64,000 nt of DNA from Nitrosomonas sp. HPC101 (GCF_009833125.1 NZ_QRCC01000009.1:1-64000); one strand, 5' to 3'; numbered from the stretch's first letter, positions 42,503 to 51,855 are shown. Translations and numbers: made by a program. Notes: generated by a model not told the origin, from the letters alone.

Positions 42503-43310
42503 GATTCAATCTGCCTGCACGCAATTCCCTGGCTTCCTTCGAATCAGGAAAACGCTTCTGTAACTGAAAAGCATAATTGGTTTCTGCATTGATATCACCG
42601 TTTGCTTGTGCGATACGAACCGCCAACCATAAACTGCCCGACGTAGGAGAATATGTTTGCAGATACCGGATAATCGACGACCAGGCTTTCTTCACCTCAC
42701 CCCGACTGAAATCCAGCTCTACCATCCCAAGTTGCGCCAAGGCATAACCAGGGCGAATCACCAGAGCTTGCTGAAAGAAACCTTGCGCTCGTTCAAAATT
42801 ATTTTGTTTCAGAACACACAACCCTGCATTGGTATAAGTGCGCTCGGGTGTTTCATACAAGGGATCACGGACAGCCGCCATAAAATGACCAATAGCCTGT
42901 TCCATTTTATCGGGCTTTCTTTGGCATAAGAACCAGCCAAAATTATTACGTATATCAGGATCGTCCGGTGTAATTCCAAGCCCACGCTCGAAGTTCCACT
43001 CTGCCTGGTCGTCCTCTTGTAAATCCATATAAACCAGCCCAAGCATATTGTAAGCGGGCGCATAATCAGATTTTTTCTGCAGCGCTATTCCGGCTTCTTC
43101 TATCGCTACCCGATATTGGCCACGATAATAATACTGACCCGCCAGTTCAGTATGAATCTTTGCACTCTGCAATGCACGCTGTTTCAATTCTTCAGGCGTT
43201 GGTTTTTCCTGAACCGGTACATGCTCACAACCCACCAACCAGACCAGAAACCCGATAGCGCCTGCTCTAATCAGCCTGCTCATACTGCCTGCAATCATCC
43301 CTTGCAACAC
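42489..43310 (-). CDS. pilW: Type IV pilus biogenesis/stability lipoprotein PilW (PilF)
   Basis: 273 residues from 43310, or 265 from ATG 43286 (MSRLIRAGAIGFLVWLVGC), which gives a proper lipoprotein signal with the lipobox Cys at residue 19. TPR repeats fill the mature protein (AIEEAGIALQKKSDYAPAYNMLGLVYMDL, PDDPDIRNNFGWFLCQ). PilW/PilF is the outer-membrane pilotin for PilQ secretin assembly. The gene lies between rlmN and rodZ, the standard place in proteobacteria. No other pilus gene is in the window. Confidence 0.91.
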   Translation of the reverse strand: MLQGMIAGSMSRLIRAGAIGFLVWLVGCEHVPVQEKPTPEELKQRALQSAKIHTELAGQYYYRGQYRVAIEEAGIALQKKSDYAPAYNMLGLVYMDLQEDDQAEWNFERGLGITPDDPDIRNNFGWFLCQRKPDKMEQAIGHFMAAVRDPLYETPERTYTNAGLCVLKQNNFERAQGFFQQALVIRPGYALAQLGMVELDFSRGEVKKAWSSIIRYLQTYSPTSGSLWLAVRIAQANGDINAETNYAFQLQKRFPDSKEARELRAGRLNHEKK

Positions 43311-43328
43311 TGGATTTACAAATCTCTT

Positions 43329-44468
43329 TCACCCTGCATTCATAGCCTGAGTAGATCCACATATCCTCGTCCTGCGCGTTTTATCCTGCACTTGCCCCGC
43401 CAGCTGGCCACAAGCAGCTGCAATATCATCCCCGCGCGTCCTGCGTACTGTCGTGACAATTCCTGCTTGCATCAATACATCCCGGAAATTGCCAATAGCA
43501 TCAGCTCCCGATCGTCCATAACCGGAACCTGCAAAGGTATTAAATGGAATCAAGTTAAGTTTGCATGGGATATTTTTGATCACTTGCACCAACTCGCGCG
43601 CCAGCTCTACGCTGTCATTCACACCTTTCAGCATAACATATTCAAACGTAATAAAATCTCTCGGTGCAGCCGGCAGGTAGCGTTCACAGGCAGCCAGCAG
43701 ATCCCTGATCGGATATTTTTTATTAATTGGCACCAACTGGTCACGTAAAGCATCATTCGGCGCATGTAACGAAACTGCGAGCGCCACCGGGCAGCACTCA
43801 CGCAGTCTGTCCAGCGCAGGAACCAGGCCGGATGTACTCACCGTTACCCGGCGGCGTGACAAGCCATAGGCATCATCACTCAGCATCAGGTCAAGCGCAG
43901 TTACCACATTTTCAAAGTTGGCCAGTGGCTCTCCCATTCCCATCATGACAACATTTGTAACCGGGCGTCTTGTTTCCGTATGATTCATCCGCATGTGTGC
44001 AGCATCCGGAGAAGATGACTTGTCAGCCTGTGTTTCGAGCAATCGGTTAGCCCACCATAACTGGCCAATAATTTCTGCCACACTCAAGTTGCGATTAAAA
44101 CCCTGCCGACCGGTAGAACAAAAGCTGCATGCCAATGCGCAGCCAACCTGACTGGAAACACAGAGTGTTCCCCGATTGGGCTCCGGGATAAAAACCATTT
44201 CCACCGCATTTCCCGCTCCCGTCGCTAACAACCATTTGCGCGTACCATCTCCTGCAGTATGGTCACTGACGATTTCGGGCAAACGGACAATCGCACATTC
44301 CGTCAACTTCTGACGAAACGTCTTTGCCAAGTCACTCATCTCCATGAACTCTGTCTTGCCGGACTGATGCACCCAGCGCAACAATTGCCTCGCACGATAA
44401 GGTTTCTCACCCATTTCTTCGCAAAAATGGATGAGCCCTGTTTTATTGAAATCAAGCAAGTTAATCAT
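43329..44468 (-). CDS. rlmN: 23S rRNA/tRNA adenine-2-methyltransferase RlmN
   Basis: 379 residues. The radical-SAM cluster motif CALACSFC is followed by [12 protein letters not shown]. The [12 protein letters not shown] and SLHAPND segments are typical, and a Cys near the C-terminus ([13 protein letters not shown]) completes the RlmN mechanism. It methylates C2 of A2503 in 23S rRNA and A37 of some tRNAs. It lies 37 bp after ndk, as in many proteobacteria. Confidence 0.96.
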   Translation of the reverse strand: MINLLDFNKTGLIHFCEEMGEKPYRARQLLRWVHQSGKTEFMEMSDLAKTFRQKLTECAIVRLPEIVSDHTAGDGTRKWLLATGAGNAVEMVFIPEPNRGTLCVSSQVGCALACSFCSTGRQGFNRNLSVAEIIGQLWWANRLLETQADKSSSPDAAHMRMNHTETRRPVTNVVMMGMGEPLANFENVVTALDLMLSDDAYGLSRRRVTVSTSGLVPALDRLRECCPVALAVSLHAPNDALRDQLVPINKKYPIRDLLAACERYLPAAPRDFITFEYVMLKGVNDSVELARELVQVIKNIPCKLNLIPFNTFAGSGYGRSGADAIGNFRDVLMQAGIVTTVRRTRGDDIAAACGQLAGQVQDKTRRTRICGSTQAMNAG

Positions 44469-44505
44469 TGCATCCGACCTCCCAGATCAGAAAATCTGTA
44501 GATTT

Positions 44506-44931
44506 TCAGCGTGAATATACTTCCAGAGATGGAAAGAAACAGGCTATTTCTACGACAGCAGTTTCCGGTGCATCCGAACCATGCACCGCGTTGGCATCAA
44601 TACTTTCTGCAAAATCGGCGCGAATCGTGCCTTTTCCCGCTTTTTTTGGATCGGTAGCACCCATCAATTCACGATTTCTGGCAATTGCATTTTCTCCTTC
44701 CAGCACCTGAATCATCACCGGCCCGGAAATCATGAATTCAACCAGATCTTTAAAAAAAGGTCTTTCTCTGTGAATAGCATAAAAGTTTTCTGCTTCGATC
44801 CTCGATAAATGCGCCATACGGGCGGCAACAACCTTCAAACCAGCTGCTTCAAATCTTGCATAAATTTGCCCAATAACATTCTTTGCTACTGCATCGGGCT
44901 TAATTATGGACAAAGTCCTTTCAACCACCAT
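44506..44931 (-). CDS. ndk: Nucleoside diphosphate kinase
   Basis: 141 residues from ATG 44931 ([18 protein letters not shown]), the usual Ndk length. A start 12 bp upstream is also open. The active-site His is in [12 protein letters not shown] near 115. Ndk equalises NTP and dNTP pools by phospho-His transfer. It begins the long minus-strand run ndk-rlmN-pilW-rodZ-ispG-hisS-yfgM-bamB-der. Confidence 0.96.
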   Translation of the reverse strand: MVVERTLSIIKPDAVAKNVIGQIYARFEAAGLKVVAARMAHLSRIEAENFYAIHRERPFFKDLVEFMISGPVMIQVLEGENAIARNRELMGATDPKKAGKGTIRADFAESIDANAVHGSDAPETAVVEIACFFPSLEVYSR

Positions 44932-44967
44932 CAAATACCTCATAGAAATAGTTCATCACAAGCCGGC

Positions 44968-44976
44968 ATTCTAACA
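44968..44976 (-). promoter_or_regulatory. Extended -10 promoter candidate for ndk
   Basis: On the minus strand TGTTAGAAT (complement of 44968-44976) is an extended -10 element located about 37 bp upstream of the ndk start. No good -35 lies at the right spacing (TTGATA is 21 bp away), consistent with extended -10 use. Assigned by eye. Confidence 0.4.
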
Positions 44977-45162
44977 AAAAACCTTTATGTGATTTATCAA
45001 ACAACAGCCTGGCGGGTTATTGGAAATATCTTGGAGACAACCGACACCAGAAAAGCATTCTGATGCCTGTATTTCAATACCACAATACGCCCTTCAGTAG
45101 ATATTGAACAGGCTTAGAGGAAGAAGCGCACTCAAGGTGCAACTGGATACTTAAAAAGGGGG

Positions 45163-45182
45163 CTGATGTCATCAGACATCAG
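45163..45182. terminator. Perfect hairpin downstream of the nitrosocyanin terminator
   Basis: CTGATGTC (45163-45170) pairs with GACATCAG (45175-45182) around ATCA. On the minus strand it is followed by CCCCC and then TTTTTAAG, a possible second-line terminator between ncyA and ndk. On the plus strand only TTTCTG follows. Confidence 0.45.
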
Positions 45183-45249
45183 TTTCTGAAATACGGAAAA
45201 ATATCAGTAATGTGGCAACACCAGGTTAATTTCAGGCGGGATGTTCACC

Positions 45250-45281
45250 CAAAAAACAGGCCGGATTGAATCCAGCCTGTT
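45250..45281 (-). terminator. Intrinsic terminator of the nitrosocyanin gene
   Basis: AACAGGC/GCCTGTT plus GGAT/ATCC, with one mismatch between the two helices and a TGA loop, form a 12-position stem. Read on the minus strand it ends in T6. It starts 29 bp after the stop codon, consistent with a strongly expressed single-gene transcript. Confidence 0.85.
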
Positions 45282-45309
45282 CTATTACCAGCTACTGTGA
45301 TTCCTAAAC

Positions 45310-45720
45310 TTACTCTATGACGTTAAGGGAACCAGGCAGGTGAATGTTTTGTGGGTGAAGCTGGCAATAAACATTGAAAGCACCCTCTTTGTCAGCAGTA
45401 AAACTGATTGTTTTGGTTTCGCCGGCTTTTAGTACTTCTTTGACACCATAGGCATCAATCGAGAATCCTTCGCTGATCGGAGATTTGTTCTCAACTACAA
45501 TATTGACCTTGTCTCCTTTTTTGACAACCAAGGCTTCTGGCTCATTCAACACGTTGAATGCACGAATGTTTTTTACTGTTACACCTTCCACGTTAAGCTC
45601 GGGGATAGTGGTATCGTAAGCATTGATAACCACATTCAAATTGTGCTCAGCTTGTGCAGCACCTGCTACCAGCAACGATCCCAAGGCAAAACCAGCAAGC
45701 ATTGTCTTTGTTATCTTCAT
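45310..45720 (-). CDS. ncyA: Nitrosocyanin, red copper protein of ammonia oxidisers
   Basis: 136 residues. A 24-residue Sec signal ends AAQA, and the mature 112-residue cupredoxin begins [12 protein letters not shown]. Counting from that Glu, the known nitrosocyanin copper ligands are all present: Glu60 (ISEGF), Cys95 and His98 (YCQLHP), His103 (NIHLPG). Nitrosocyanin is a periplasmic mononuclear red-copper protein found in aerobic ammonia-oxidising bacteria. Its physiological reaction is unsettled, and electron transfer or NO-related catalysis has been suggested. A strong AGAGGAAG ribosome-binding site precedes the ATG and an intrinsic terminator follows, so it is a compact, probably highly expressed single gene. 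Confidence 0.95.
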   Translation of the reverse strand: MKITKTMLAGFALGSLLVAGAAQAEHNLNVVINAYDTTIPELNVEGVTVKNIRAFNVLNEPEALVVKKGDKVNIVVENKSPISEGFSIDAYGVKEVLKAGETKTISFTADKEGAFNVYCQLHPQNIHLPGSLNVIE

Positions 45721-46183
45721 ATTATCTTCCTCTACTTTGTATTTATACCTTATTTCAGCGAAATATCATTCACCAGCCCGACGATATTATTGATATAGGT
45801 AACTCTTACTTGCAATCAGCGCATGAACATACCCTTAAAGAATATATGCACATCTACCTCTGCCTGCCAGGAAAGTTGCTTGTTATCAAAATCCGTCCAG
45901 CCGACCTGGGAGCTCACTATTTTTATTGACCACCGAGTTCCGGTCCAAAATTTTAGACAGGACAACCAGAAATGTCAATGTCACAACGCCGATCCGTGCT
46001 GAGTCATAAATGCCTTCCCTATCCCCACTCCAAATGCGGCACAATACAGCCCCTTGATACAGCCCCTTGAAATTGCAGCCCCGTTGGCAAATATATAACC
46101 GGCCTGGATTAATGTAGAATATCGCTGATTTTTATACTCTTATCCTTGTTTACCAGCATCCGTCCCGCTCCGGAGCCCCATTC
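45721..46183. other. Divergent intergenic region between ncyA and the aminotransferase gene
   Basis: 463 bp. It must carry the promoters of both genes, but I could not single out a convincing -35/-10 pair for either. A tandem repeat lies at 46044-46086 (listed separately). The rest is AT-rich with no supported ORF. Confidence 0.5.
46044..46086 (+). repeat. Tandem 13-bp repeat upstream of the aminotransferase gene
   Basis: Two perfect head-to-tail copies of ATACAGCCCCTTG (46044-46056, 46057-46069) are followed after 3 bp by a degenerate third copy (TTGCAGCCCCGTTG, 46073-46086). It sits 98-140 bp before the aminotransferase start. The period of 13 bp does not match one helical turn exactly. 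Confidence 0.7.
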
Positions 46184-47572
46184 ATGAAAATTCAAGATCT
46201 CATCCAGAATCGCAGCAGAGAAAACTTTTCCCTGCATGATAAATACCTGAACAGCCAGATGGTCAAAGTGCTTAAAACAATTGATTTTGACCGCCACTAT
46301 GTCAGAGCTCAGGGTGCTTATTTATTTGACGATCAGGATAATCGCTACCTGGATTTATTGAGCGGCTTCGGCGTTTTTGCATTGGGACGTAATCATCCGA
46401 AAATTATCGAAGCACTTGAAAGCACTCTAAAGGCAGATTTACCCAACCTTGTCCAACTCGATGTGTCGCTACTGTCCGGACTATTGGCAGAAAAACTGGT
46501 AAAACTGACCCCAGATGGATTAAATCGTGTTTTTTTTGCTAACTCGGGCACTGAAACGGTCGAGGCGGCAATTAAATTCAGCCGTTACGCTACTGGAAAA
46601 TCCAAGGTTATTTTTTGCCACGGCTGCTACCACGGACTGAGTCTCGGCTCCCTCTCCGCCACGGGAGATGATCATTACAAAAAGGGGTTCGGACCATTAG
46701 TGCCCGATTTCATTGAAATTCCGTTCAACGATCTTGAGGCACTAGAGCAAGCACTTGCCCAGGAAGATGTTGCAGCCTTTATTACCGAACCAATTCAGGG
46801 GCACGGCGTCTGGATACCGGATGATGACTATCTGCCGGAAGCGGCAGCACTCGCTCGCAAATATGGCGTTGTATTTATTGTTGATGAAATACAAACCGGG
46901 TTGGGACGAACCGGAAAATGGTGGGCAGTCGAACATTGGTCGGTTGAACCCGATATCGTGTGTATCTCCAAGACCCTCTCGGGTGGATTCGTGCCGGTAG
47001 GCGCACTGGTCTGCAAGGAATGGATCTTTGATCGCGTTTTTAATCGCATGGATCGTGCTGTCGTTCATGGCAGCACGTTTGGCAAAAACAATCTTGCAAT
47101 GGCTGCCGGTCTGGCCACACTGGAAGTACTGGAATCAGAAAATCTGATTGAACATGCCGCCTATACCGGCACTGCCATCATGGATGCACTGACTCCGCTG
47201 ACAGAGCAATATGAGTGTCTCAAGGAAGTGCGTGGCAAGGGCATGATGATTGCACTAGAATTTGCCGAGCCAACAAAAAGTCTGTCATTAAAACTGTCAT
47301 GGAAAATGCTTGAAGCCGCCAATAAAGGGTTGTTTTCGCAACTGATAACCGTACCGTTATTCAGACGACATCAGATATTGTCTCAGGTGGCCGGTCGCGG
47401 AATGAATATTGTCAAATTCATTCCGCCACTCATTCTGACGGAATCTGATGTTCAATGGATCGTTTCAGCAGTCAACGATGTCGTAGCCAGTGCACACCGC
47501 GGCCCCGCCGCAGTCTGGGATTTTGGCAAGGTACTGGCAACCCGGGCACTGCGTGCAAAATTACATGCTTAG
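46184..47572 (+). CDS. Class III PLP-dependent aminotransferase (HpnO-like?)
   Basis: 462 residues of the acetylornithine/ornithine aminotransferase fold. The cofactor-binding segments are NSGTETVEAAIKFSR, the Asp of FIVDEIQTGLGRTG and the PLP lysine in SKTLSGGFVPVGA near 263. The N-terminal extension (LHDKYLNSQMVKVLKTIDFDRHYVRAQGAYL) and the long C-terminus resemble the hopanoid-type aminotransferases (HpnO, making aminobacteriohopanetriol), and Nitrosomonas is known to make hopanoids. That specific assignment is an inference. No hopanoid gene neighbours it here. It is divergent from nitrosocyanin. Confidence 0.8.
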   Translation: MKIQDLIQNRSRENFSLHDKYLNSQMVKVLKTIDFDRHYVRAQGAYLFDDQDNRYLDLLSGFGVFALGRNHPKIIEALESTLKADLPNLVQLDVSLLSGLLAEKLVKLTPDGLNRVFFANSGTETVEAAIKFSRYATGKSKVIFCHGCYHGLSLGSLSATGDDHYKKGFGPLVPDFIEIPFNDLEALEQALAQEDVAAFITEPIQGHGVWIPDDDYLPEAAALARKYGVVFIVDEIQTGLGRTGKWWAVEHWSVEPDIVCISKTLSGGFVPVGALVCKEWIFDRVFNRMDRAVVHGSTFGKNNLAMAAGLATLEVLESENLIEHAAYTGTAIMDALTPLTEQYECLKEVRGKGMMIALEFAEPTKSLSLKLSWKMLEAANKGLFSQLITVPLFRRHQILSQVAGRGMNIVKFIPPLILTESDVQWIVSAVNDVVASAHRGPAAVWDFGKVLATRALRAKLHA

Positions 47573-47814
47573 CAACGGTAATGGCGGCACCGGATTGCCG
47601 TGCCACTACGTGATGCTCGATAACAGGGATTTTGTACACCGCGATGGTAATTCATCAATCTTCGTCCTTGCGAACGCTATAGGCGTGAAATAATCCAGTT
47701 CTTCCCTTTCAATAATCAATGTATTCATGAATATGGAAAGGCTCTCTCTGCACAATTATCTGCATCGTTATCGCTGTATTGACCCGCGCTAACGATCTCT
47801 TATGACTGATAATC

Positions 47815-48513
47815 TTAATTACGCCACAGGCAGTTCCCCTTGCTTTCCGCATGGATATATTCCATCAACTGGTCATGCAACTCTAACTCTGTCTTGCCAG
47901 CAGGCTGAACAATCAATGTGAGATTTTCCACCACACGCAATTCTGAATCGCGGGGTTTTCCTGCTTCCAATACTTCCGGCTCTATCAGCAAGCTTTCCTG
48001 GCCACGTGTCATCGCCAGATAAACCTCGGCCAGCAGCTCGGCATCCAGTAAAGCGCCATGCAGCGTTCTGTGGGAATTATCAATCTGATAACGTTCGCAT
48101 AACGCATCCAGACTGTTTCTTTTGCCCGGATGCAGCTCCTTTGCCAGCTGCAGCGTATCAGTCACCTGCAGACAGTATTGTTGCAAAGGTTCAGATCTGA
48201 TCTGATCGAGTTCATGATTAATGAAGCCCACGTCAAACGGCGCGTTATGAATCAGAATTTCGGCATCTTCTATAAATTTCAAGAATTCGTCGCAAACCTC
48301 CTGGAACACAGGTTTATCCCGCAAAAAATCACGGGTCAGGCCATGCACCCGAAGAGCACCTTCATCACTTTCCCGCCCGGGATTAAGATAACGATGAAAA
48401 TGGTGGCCAGTCAAACGTCGATTACATACCTCTACAGCAGCTATCTCGACGATACGGTGCCCCAGCGCCGGGTTCAGGCCAGTTGTTTCCGTATCCAGAA
48501 ATACATATCGCAT
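47815..48513 (-). CDS. dnaQ: DNA polymerase III epsilon subunit DnaQ (proofreading exonuclease)
   Basis: 232 residues from ATG 48513 (MRYVFLDTETTGLNP). A TTG 15 bp upstream is also open. The DEDDh exonuclease residues are visible: Asp7 and Glu9 in LDTETTG, then the HNAPFDVGFIN and HRTLHGALLDAELLAEVY segments. DnaQ corrects misincorporations as part of the Pol III core. It follows rnhA directly, with 11 bp between the genes, a classic rnhA-dnaQ pairing, here in tandem rather than divergent as in E. coli. Confidence 0.94.
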   Translation of the reverse strand: MRYVFLDTETTGLNPALGHRIVEIAAVEVCNRRLTGHHFHRYLNPGRESDEGALRVHGLTRDFLRDKPVFQEVCDEFLKFIEDAEILIHNAPFDVGFINHELDQIRSEPLQQYCLQVTDTLQLAKELHPGKRNSLDALCERYQIDNSHRTLHGALLDAELLAEVYLAMTRGQESLLIEPEVLEAGKPRDSELRVVENLTLIVQPAGKTELELHDQLMEYIHAESKGNCLWRN

Positions 48514-48524
48514 AATCTGTCCAG

Positions 48525-49037
48525 TCAATCTACTTTTTCAGAAAACGCCAACGCCACACCATCATTAGCAAGCCTATCTGCACGCTCGTTACCTTTATGT
48601 CCGTTATGCCCCCGCACCCAGAACCATTCAACCTGGTGACGGTGAGACAAGTCATCCAGCTCTCTCCACAGTGCTTCATTTTTGACTGGTTTTTTGTCAG
48701 CAGTTTGCCATCCACGCTTCTTCCAGCCATGAATCCACTCACTAATCCCCTTCTGTACATATTGCGAATCCGTATGCAAGCGCACCTGCAAGGGCTGCTG
48801 TCCAATATCCGGCATGGATTCCAGTGCCTGCAAGGCACGAATGGCGGCCAGCAGTTCCATACGATTGTTCGTGGTAACGGGCTCTCCTCCAAATAATTCT
48901 CGTATTTCGCCATTGAAATGCAGACAAACCCCCCATCCTCCCGGGCCCGGGTTACCCTTGCAGGCGCCATCTGTAAAAATTTCCACCCGTTTCACCTTAC
49001 CTTCCGATTGCATGTCTGTCCTGTCCTTGTTATTCAC
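48525..49037 (-). CDS. rnhA: Ribonuclease HI
   Basis: 170 residues from 49037, or about 162 from the ATG at 49013 ([13 protein letters not shown]). The catalytic carboxylates lie in [16 protein letters not shown], the Glu of [10 protein letters not shown], the Asp of LHTDSQYV and the Asp of [10 protein letters not shown]. It degrades RNA in RNA-DNA hybrids. It is probably co-transcribed with dnaQ and with the methyltransferase gene upstream (44 bp away). Confidence 0.94.
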   Translation of the reverse strand: MNNKDRTDMQSEGKVKRVEIFTDGACKGNPGPGGWGVCLHFNGEIRELFGGEPVTTNNRMELLAAIRALQALESMPDIGQQPLQVRLHTDSQYVQKGISEWIHGWKKRGWQTADKKPVKNEALWRELDDLSHRHQVEWFWVRGHNGHKGNERADRLANDGVALAFSEKVD

Positions 49038-49081
49038 CCATTTGCCGCGCTTTCCGTATTAACGTACAGATCCCGAAACCA

Positions 49082-49813
49082 TCAATCCCGCCCGAGTTCT
49101 ATTTGTGGAACGGCTGCTGCTCTTCCTTTACGTGCAGACGAATGTTCCCAGCGAGGCTTGATAATACGCATGCCACATCCACGCTTAACCGCCTGCAAAA
49201 AATACACCCCACCGGCAACAGGCCACCAGCGATCTCCGGCCGCCTCCATAAAATACAGCCTGGAAAGCCATTTCTCCCTGGTACAAGGTGGAACATAACA
49301 GCCAAACTGGCCGCCAATAGTTTCAAAATCCAGCAGATCCAGCCAGTCCCGTATACGCGGCAAGGCAATAAAACGGCCACACCATGGAAAATCAGTTTCC
49401 GATCTTGCCATACGCTGATGCATTCCCCAGAGGCTGAATGGATTGAATCCACTGATGATCACCCGGCCCTCATCAATCAATACCCGATGCACTTCATGCA
49501 AAATCTGAAGAGGGTACGAATTAAATTCAAGTGTATGCGGCAACAGCACCAGATCCAGACTGCCGCTCCTGATCGGCAAAAAACCAGGATACGCGCTGGC
49601 TGATACATTTTCCCCCATGCCAAGTACAAACTTGAAAGGCATCCGGTTGTTCCGCATAAAATCAAACCCGGCAAAACCGATCTGAGTTGCGTTATACCCG
49701 AAAACATCCGCCACAACACGATCAAAATAACGCTGCTCCTGCTCCAGAACGTACTGGCCCAATGCAGTTTCAAACCACTGTTGCATATTTTGCTGCAATG
49801 CAGAATCAAACAT
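49082..49813 (-). CDS. Class I SAM-dependent methyltransferase family protein
   Basis: 243 residues from ATG 49813 (MFDSALQQNMQQWFETALGQYVLEQEQ). A start 54 bp upstream is open but less likely. The central SLDLVLLPHTLEFNSYPLQILHEVHRVLIDEGRVIISGFNPFSLWG matches motifs IV-VI of class I methyltransferases. The usual GxGxG motif I is poorly conserved, as is usual for this proteobacterial family that neighbours gloB and rnhA. The substrate is unknown, so I give no gene name. It is divergent from gloB with 99 bp between them. Confidence 0.8.
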   Translation of the reverse strand: MFDSALQQNMQQWFETALGQYVLEQEQRYFDRVVADVFGYNATQIGFAGFDFMRNNRMPFKFVLGMGENVSASAYPGFLPIRSGSLDLVLLPHTLEFNSYPLQILHEVHRVLIDEGRVIISGFNPFSLWGMHQRMARSETDFPWCGRFIALPRIRDWLDLLDFETIGGQFGCYVPPCTREKWLSRLYFMEAAGDRWWPVAGGVYFLQAVKRGCGMRIIKPRWEHSSARKGRAAAVPQIELGRD

Positions 49814-49912
49814 ATCGTCAGAATGATTAGTCGAATACCACCCGCAAAACCGGGAACCTACTTTCATGCGTTATGATAAGGATCCGCCTGTCATTTACTG
49901 CAAGGAGAAAAA

Positions 49913-50680
49913 ATGATCAACGTTTTTCCCATCTGCGCCTTTAAAGACAATTATATCTGGATCGTGCATGATCAACATTCCGCACTCATCATAGATCCAG
50001 GTGATGCGACGCCAGTGCTTGTCTGGTTAAGACAACAGAGATTGCAACCAATTGCCATCCTCTGTACTCATCATCATCACGATCACACAGGGGGAATTCC
50101 CTCCTTGATGCAAGAATTCGCGATCCCCGTCTATGGCCCTGCCAATGAAAAAATACCAGGACTGACCCATCCATTATCACAAGGAGATACGCTCAATTTC
50201 CCGGAGCTATCGCTAAAGCTTGATGTACTGGATATCCCCGGCCATACCGCAGGTCATATTGCCTATTATGGCCAGGATTGTCTGTTTTGTGGAGATACGC
50301 TGTTTGCCTGTGGTTGCGGACGAATATTTGAAGGCAGTGCGCAACAAATGTTTGATTCTTTACAAAAACTGGCCAGACTGCCTGATGAAACCCTGGTGTA
50401 TTGCGCCCATGAATACACGCTGACCAATGTCCGGTTTGCCAGAACAATCGATCCGGACAATCTGGAGCTGATCAAGCTGGAAAGCGTCGTGGAAAAGAAA
50501 CGGGAGCAAAACATCCCTACACTTCCCTCCAGCCTGGCTGTCGAAAAGGCCACCAATCCATTTCTGCGCTGCGATCAGCCAGCTATTATTCAAAGTGCCA
50601 GCCAGTACGCCGGTCGACAACTTGATAATCCGGTTAGTGTTTTCGCGACAATCCGCGACTGGAAAAATAACTTTCGGTAA
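49913..50680 (+). CDS. gloB: Hydroxyacylglutathione hydrolase (glyoxalase II)
   Basis: 255 residues. The metallo-beta-lactamase motif THHHHDHTGG is at 52-61 (His53, His55, Asp57, His58), with further ligands in GHTAGHI and CGDTLF, and the glyoxalase II C-terminal domain EHTLTNVRFA-like (EYTLTNVRFA). It hydrolyses S-lactoylglutathione to lactate and glutathione, finishing methylglyoxal detoxification. A good AAGGAGAAAA ribosome-binding site precedes ATG 49913. Confidence 0.94.
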   Translation: MINVFPICAFKDNYIWIVHDQHSALIIDPGDATPVLVWLRQQRLQPIAILCTHHHHDHTGGIPSLMQEFAIPVYGPANEKIPGLTHPLSQGDTLNFPELSLKLDVLDIPGHTAGHIAYYGQDCLFCGDTLFACGCGRIFEGSAQQMFDSLQKLARLPDETLVYCAHEYTLTNVRFARTIDPDNLELIKLESVVEKKREQNIPTLPSSLAVEKATNPFLRCDQPAIIQSASQYAGRQLDNPVSVFATIRDWKNNFR

Positions 50681-50754
50681 ACTCTGCGCTGAGAAGTCCA
50701 TAGAGCCGTAACGATTCAGCAATCAATCCACCTGAAGTCGTTTAAGATCCCGCA

Positions 50755-51336
50755 TCAGACCTGACATCCCTCATCATCGCACCCCGGCTGCACGCCGGGT
50801 TTTTCTCCCGCTGAATTTGCCGATCCGGCAGACAATGCCTCATCGGATATTTCCTCAGCCAGCAATGTTCCAATCGACACTCCCAGCAACAGATCATTGA
50901 CATGGCCAAACTTATGCAAACGCAGATGGCCGGTTTTATCCACCAAAATGAGAGTCGGCGTACCCTGCATATGGTAAGTCATCATCGTATGCGGAATGGA
51001 GTGTTGTTCATTCGGCTTGTCGATCCCGATCGGAAAACGCAGTCGGTACTCATAGGCAAAAACCTCAAGCGCATCACGCCCCATGACTGCATGATGCTCA
51101 AAAACCGTATGCAGACCAATCACCGCTACCCGCTCCGGGTCAAACTCATCAAAAACCCGCTGTGTCTGCGGGATACCTTGTTGAACACATCCCGGGCATA
51201 ACATCTGGAAAGCATGTATCAACACCACCTTGCCACGCAGAGAAGCCAGCGTAATTGGTTGAGGCGTATTCAGCCAGCCTGAAGTAATCAGCTCTGGCGC
51301 TGCTATTTTTTCAACAGTCGTATTTTTTTTCATCAT
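50755..51336 (-). CDS. Thioredoxin-fold redoxin / TlpA-like protein
   Basis: 193 residues. A thioredoxin-like domain has the redox motif CPGC (Cys47, Cys50), the cis-Pro segment GTPTLILVDKTG and an AhpC/TSA-like core. No signal peptide is evident, so it is probably cytoplasmic. The last about 25 residues are a Gly/Cys-rich tail with two further Cys (CDDEGC), which could bind metal or form a disulfide. The substrate is unknown. It might be a peroxiredoxin-like reductase. Confidence 0.72.
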   Translation of the reverse strand: MMKKNTTVEKIAAPELITSGWLNTPQPITLASLRGKVVLIHAFQMLCPGCVQQGIPQTQRVFDEFDPERVAVIGLHTVFEHHAVMGRDALEVFAYEYRLRFPIGIDKPNEQHSIPHTMMTYHMQGTPTLILVDKTGHLRLHKFGHVNDLLLGVSIGTLLAEEISDEALSAGSANSAGEKPGVQPGCDDEGCQV

Positions 51337-51561
51337 TTAAATCGATATACATTATTAAAAATAAAAATATTTCTTGCTGGCCGGCAGCGCATCCAAGAGA
51401 TCTGATTTCATTCCCAATTTCGATAGTAAAAAAGGATAAAAAATTCTTTATTTTCAATGTTATCTTGCCGGTGTATGTCTTACTATCATGAAAAATACCA
51501 CGTTCATAATCTGTTTCCAGTTACTTTTTAGCCACTGAAAAGCGTTTGTCATGAGAGTCAG
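51337..51561. other. Non-coding gap between the redoxin gene and the truncated ORF
   Basis: 225 bp, AT-rich. The part next to 51336 presumably carries the redoxin promoter. No ORF, repeat or RNA was recognised. Confidence 0.4.
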
Positions 51562-51855
51562 TTACCAGTCTGGTTTGTTTGGGTAGTTTACACGACCTTT
51601 GAAGTATTCCACATTGAGCGACTTATCTATCTGTACCACGCTGATTGAGTGCGAAAACCGCCCGTTGCTTCCATAGGTTTTTTTCTCATAGTGCTGAAAA
51701 CTGAAGAGCAATAGCAGATCTTTATTTAATTTTGACCAAGTTACTTTGAATTCACGCGCATGGCGCGCTCCTGCACCACAATCTGCCGGGTCAGCCGTTG
51801 GATGGCGAGATGAGAACCAGTTGCCTTCCGGTTTTTGATCACCCTGTTCAACCCG
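51562..51855 (-). pseudogene. 5'-truncated ORF at the island junction
   Basis: On the minus strand an open frame of about 95 codons runs from the gltS stop region to TAA at 51562. It reads as a genuine protein end: polar and aromatic, with QKPEGNWFSSRHPTAD, KVTWSKLNKDLLLLFSFQHY and the ending YFKGRVNYPNKPDW. There is no usable start codon, because an in-frame TGA (51856-51858) lies at the 3' end of gltS. I read this as the 3' fragment of a resident gene whose 5' part was lost when the GC-rich gltS segment joined here. The family is not recognised. Confidence 0.55.

Larger units (their letters stand above)
44977..45309. other. Intergenic region between nitrosocyanin gene and ndk
   Basis: 333 bp containing two hairpins listed separately: a perfect 8-bp hairpin at 45163-45182 and the nitrosocyanin terminator at 45250-45281. 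The rest shows no ORF or repeat that I can support. Confidence 0.5.

Noticed and set aside
47573-47814. Short frames and a bulged GGCAC hairpin after the aminotransferase gene, considered as a small gene or terminator.
   Set aside because: Frames are at most about 22 codons without ribosome-binding sites, and the hairpin has no T-run. The 242-bp gap holds nothing I can support.
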